A stretch of DNA of 7,034 nucleotides from NCBI GenBank assembly GCA_964349415.1, contig CAYGGJ010000039.1, forward strand, positions 1 to 7,034. Direction: 5' to 3'. This DNA comes from 2-01-FULL-40-42 sp964349415 (GTDB lineage Bacteria > Patescibacteriota > Microgenomatia > UBA1406 > GWC2-37-13). Positions 7,026-7,034 of the stretch are shown piece by piece (within the stretch, counting starts at the first letter, position 1; every line of letters starts with the position of its first letter). The translations under genes were made by a program, and so were the position numbers. The notes beneath the pieces are model-generated. The model did not search any database. It was not told the DNA's origin and saw nothing but the letters and a program-made list of their open reading frames with translations.

Positions 7026-7034
7026 GTCTAAGGA

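Noticed and set aside
7005..7034. Imperfect inverted repeat (CCTTAGACTA versus TAGGACTAAAG) upstream of pnp
   Set aside because: Only about four consecutive pairs form around mismatches, and it overlaps the possible -10 box; not supportable as a hairpin or operator.
1..7034. An undescribed defence, mobile or biosynthetic system
   Set aside because: All five genes are recognisable housekeeping families with intact key motifs, and no unexplained gap, repeat array or foreign-looking segment remains.

Overview
This window looks like a compact piece of a bacterial chromosome, plausibly from a Candidate Phyla Radiation (Patescibacteria) organism and perhaps the Microgenomates side. The clues are tight packing with overlapping genes, a modest GC content with many A/T runs, no recognisable Shine-Dalgarno sequence before any of the four visible starts, and a thymidine-phosphorylase-family protein that resembles AMP phosphorylases, a type known from archaea and many CPR genomes. 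The lineage is inferred from style and family resemblance, not from a marker gene. Stop codons TGA and TAA are both used normally, which fits the standard bacterial code and argues against the TGA=Gly code of Gracilibacteria/Absconditabacteria.

Layout. Positions 1-2666 hold three plus-strand genes that overlap one another and read as one operon: the 3' end of murJ (lipid II flippase), an AMP/thymidine phosphorylase (deoA family) overlapping it by 4 bases, and mltG (endolytic murein transglycosylase) overlapping deoA by 17 bases. Positions 2705-6982 hold two minus-strand genes, transcribed in the order pnp (polynucleotide phosphorylase) then ftsK (DNA translocase), separated by 60 bases that contain a good promoter candidate for ftsK. 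mltG and ftsK converge, with only 38 bases between their stop codons and no convincing terminator. There is no stretch above 300 bases without a gene, and no RNA gene, CRISPR array or mobile element was seen.

How the genes relate. MurJ exports the peptidoglycan precursor, MltG trims nascent glycan strands, and FtsK links septation to chromosome segregation, so three of the five genes belong to envelope growth and division. PNPase (RNA decay, releasing nucleoside diphosphates) and the nucleotide phosphorylase (possible NMP or nucleoside salvage) are phosphorolytic enzymes of RNA and nucleotide turnover, though they lie on opposite strands and are probably in separate transcripts. All five proteins belong to known families with key motifs intact. 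I see no evidence for an undescribed multi-gene system. The points most worth a second look are the phosphorylase without the archaeal N-terminal domain inserted between two cell-wall genes, and the near-leaderless promoter arrangement at ftsK.
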